Shown: positions 62,593-64,000 of the stretch, in pieces
Layout: each line of letters opens with the position of its first letter
Position numbering within the stretch: position 1 is the stretch's first letter
NCBI RefSeq assembly: GCF_014648315.1
Contig: NZ_BMQW01000005.1
Location: forward strand, 124,001 to 188,000
Reading direction: 5' to 3'
DNA from: Shewanella ulleungensis
Lineage (GTDB): Bacteria; Pseudomonadota; Gammaproteobacteria; Enterobacterales; Shewanellaceae
DNA: 64,000 nucleotides
The notes under the pieces: model-generated
Databases searched by the model: none
The model's input: only the letters and a program-made list of their open reading frames with translations
Told to the model about the DNA's origin: nothing
Made by a program: the position numbers and the translations under genes

Positions 62593-63252
62593 ATGGAAAG
62601 AGGCACGTTAGTTCGTTGGAACGATGAAAAAGGCTTTGGTTTTATCAAACCAGAAACGGGTAATGATCAAGACGTCTTTATTCATATCTCAGCGCTAAAG
62701 CACATGGCCAGGAAGCCCAAGGTTGGCGATGAGATTGTATTCCATCGAGAAAACCAGCCTGACGGAAAAGTCAAAGCCATAAAAGCCAGCATTGAAGGTG
62801 TTGCCGTTGTTGCGAATACCCTGAATGCGACAACTCACACCGCCGCACACAACCGCCATTCTCACCAGCACGCTAATAAAGACCATAACCACAGTACCAG
62901 TAGCCCACTACTCGGCCGTATGTTCATGATTATTATTTTTCTTGGTGTCGGGATTTTCGGCTATAAACAGTATGAGAAAATGACTGAGATCCCGATACCA
63001 CAACCAGAGACAACTCGAGAAGTCTTTCAAGAGGTCAAGCCAGAGGAGTCATACACACCAGTTTGGCGAACCAAAGAGCCTAATTCAACACAACAAAATT
63101 TTCGTTGTGAACCAGGTAAAACACATTGCAGCCATATGCGCTCATGTGCCGAAGCTAAGTTCTATTTAAAGAACTGCCCAAACACTAAAATGGATGGTGA
63201 CAGAAATGGAAAAGGGGACGGTATTCCATGCGAAAGACAGTTCTGTAATTAA
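62593..63252 (+). CDS. Cold-shock domain / membrane helix / excalibur fusion protein
   Basis: The 219-residue protein has an N-terminal cold-shock domain (residues 1-66, with RNP1 KGFGFI and RNP2 VFIHIS). A His-rich linker (HTAAHNRHSHQHANKDHNH) and a membrane helix (about 110-126) follow. The C-terminal excalibur domain contains CSHMRSCAEAKFYLKNCP and DGDRNGKGDGIPCERQFC, a calcium-binding DxDxDGxxCE motif. Nucleic-acid binding would be cytoplasmic and calcium binding periplasmic. This fusion recurs in gammaproteobacteria. The His-rich linker may bind metal. Confidence 0.88.
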   Translation: MERGTLVRWNDEKGFGFIKPETGNDQDVFIHISALKHMARKPKVGDEIVFHRENQPDGKVKAIKASIEGVAVVANTLNATTHTAAHNRHSHQHANKDHNHSTSSPLLGRMFMIIIFLGVGIFGYKQYEKMTEIPIPQPETTREVFQEVKPEESYTPVWRTKEPNSTQQNFRCEPGKTHCSHMRSCAEAKFYLKNCPNTKMDGDRNGKGDGIPCERQFCN

Positions 63253-63269
63253 CGTTTAAGGATTTACGA

Positions 63270-64000
63270 TTAACGCAGCTTATGTATTTGTTTACGATAC
63301 TGGCTTGGGGTCATATTTTTACAGCGTTTAAAGCTGTGACTAAAATTGGCTCCATTGCTGTAACCAAGCCTTTCGGCGATTTCATCTAGGTGCATTGGTG
63401 TTAATAGTAAGGCCTCTGCAATACCCACCCGCACATTGTCCCGTACTTGACGCCAACTGGTTTGTTCCAGCTTGAGTTGCCGATGCAAAGTGCGAGTCGT
63501 TCGAGCTAAATGCTGGGCGATATCTTCCATTGATGCTGTTAAGCCTAGATGCACTAAGGTGTCTTTTACCAATTTGGCGACGGGTTTCCAGTTTTGTTTT
63601 TGCTGTAATAATTGGCTGCATTGCGCTTCGCACAGTCTGGCTGTGGCTTCATTGGCTTTGGTTAACGGCAAATCGAGCAGAGGTGCTAAATGAGCAAAGC
63701 CATTGTAATCAGCATTAAATCGAATATTAACCCCGAGTTTTTGTTCAATATCCGCTATTGGTAAGTTCGTGGGCGGAGCGGAGGTAAACTGCATAGTGAT
63801 GGGTAAATCGTTTTGTTCAAATACCTCGCGTTGGATCATCGCCGCACCAACCATGTCTCTTATCAACACCAGTTCGCCCAACTCGCCCGGTACGTCACAG
63901 AAAAACGTCAGCGCAATATCATCATTTAGCTGGCTTAAGGTGATTTGCGAAAAAACATAGGTTAAATCTAAATAACGTAAGCCCAGTTCAATCGCTTTTC
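63270..64000 (-). CDS. AraC-family regulator (arabinose-binding-like N-domain), 5' end outside window
   Basis: The frame is open from the window edge to the stop at 63270 (243 codons). The visible N-terminal part (AIELGLRYLDLTYVFSQITLSQLND) belongs to the AraC-type arabinose_bd domain of the OruR/ArgR-like group. The C-terminus is the double helix-turn-helix (MEDIAQHLARTTRTLHRQLKLEQTSWRQ, HLDEIAERLGYSNGANFSHSFKRCKNMTPSQYRK). The start codon lies beyond 64000. Targets are unknown. Confidence 0.9.
   Translation of the reverse strand, partial: KAIELGLRYLDLTYVFSQITLSQLNDDIALTFFCDVPGELGELVLIRDMVGAAMIQREVFEQNDLPITMQFTSAPPTNLPIADIEQKLGVNIRFNADYNGFAHLAPLLDLPLTKANEATARLCEAQCSQLLQQKQNWKPVAKLVKDTLVHLGLTASMEDIAQHLARTTRTLHRQLKLEQTSWRQVRDNVRVGIAEALLLTPMHLDEIAERLGYSNGANFSHSFKRCKNMTPSQYRKQIHKLR

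Noticed and set aside
1..64000. CRISPR array
   Set aside because: No regularly spaced repeats with unique spacers were seen; the only tandem arrays are the CTTTAAT heptamer and a two-copy 24-mer.

Overview
The window looks like chromosome of a marine gammaproteobacterium of the Shewanella type. The reasons are the moderately AT-rich composition, close resemblance of Hcp, PpiB, PpiC and Dcp to enterobacterial/Shewanella forms, many lipoproteins, two GGDEF proteins, small families typical of Shewanella/Vibrio (DUF3087, DUF5062, DUF2999, DUF3157) and a c-type cytochrome locus with an OmcA/MtrC-like lipoprotein. The genus is an inference; no rRNA is present.

Layout. 1-14.8 kb is ordinary chromosome: DUF3087 protein (cut by the window edge), SDR/HxlR divergent pair, beta-CASP nuclease, porin, cyclophilin PpiB, secreted M20 amidohydrolase (followed by the fossil tail of a second copy), GNAT, the hcp-hcr nitrosative-stress operon behind an NsrR-like palindrome, DUF3157 protein with an 11-copy heptanucleotide repeat after it, and dipeptidase Dcp. 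14.86-18.40 kb is a tRNA-Ser(UGA) gene carrying a 3.45 kb integrated element bounded by a 30-bp direct repeat of the tRNA 3' end. It holds an integrase, a cluster of five perfect hairpins and one ClpP-fold-like lipoprotein. 18.4-29.4 kb is a scrapyard of mobile DNA: two C-terminal fragments of a REP-associated (Y1/RAYT-like) transposase with shared flanks, REP-like palindromes, the 3' end of a group II intron, an IS3-family transposase remnant and orphan hypothetical genes. Inside it is a more normal module of SDR, AraC regulator and FISUMP protein in which the regulator is flanked by two inverted copies of the same ~36-bp operator-like sequence.

29.8-64 kb returns to chromosomal gene order: GH5 glycoside hydrolase lipoprotein, NTF2-like and DUF1499 proteins, GGDEF-EAL protein, DsbA-like isomerase, ENPP-type phosphodiesterase, alpha/beta hydrolase, TSUP transporter with flavin reductase, outer-membrane barrel, repetitive peptidoglycan-binding lipoprotein, phosphotransferase, diguanylate cyclase, GcvR-like ACT protein, acetate transporter SatP, a MarT/CadC-FidL type membrane regulator pair divergent from a split-Soret-type cytochrome and its MtrC-domain lipoprotein, prolyl oligopeptidase, PpiC, S41 protease with a coupled lipoprotein, DUF2999, and a lipase-like lipoprotein coupled to a membrane-anchored helical protein. 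The window ends with DUF1993, a cold-shock/excalibur fusion and an AraC regulator cut by the edge.

The most unusual parts are the minimal tRNA-Ser element with its hairpin cluster, the paired AraC operators, the lipase plus helical partner operon and the membrane-regulator/cytochrome locus. None can be proven new without searches.
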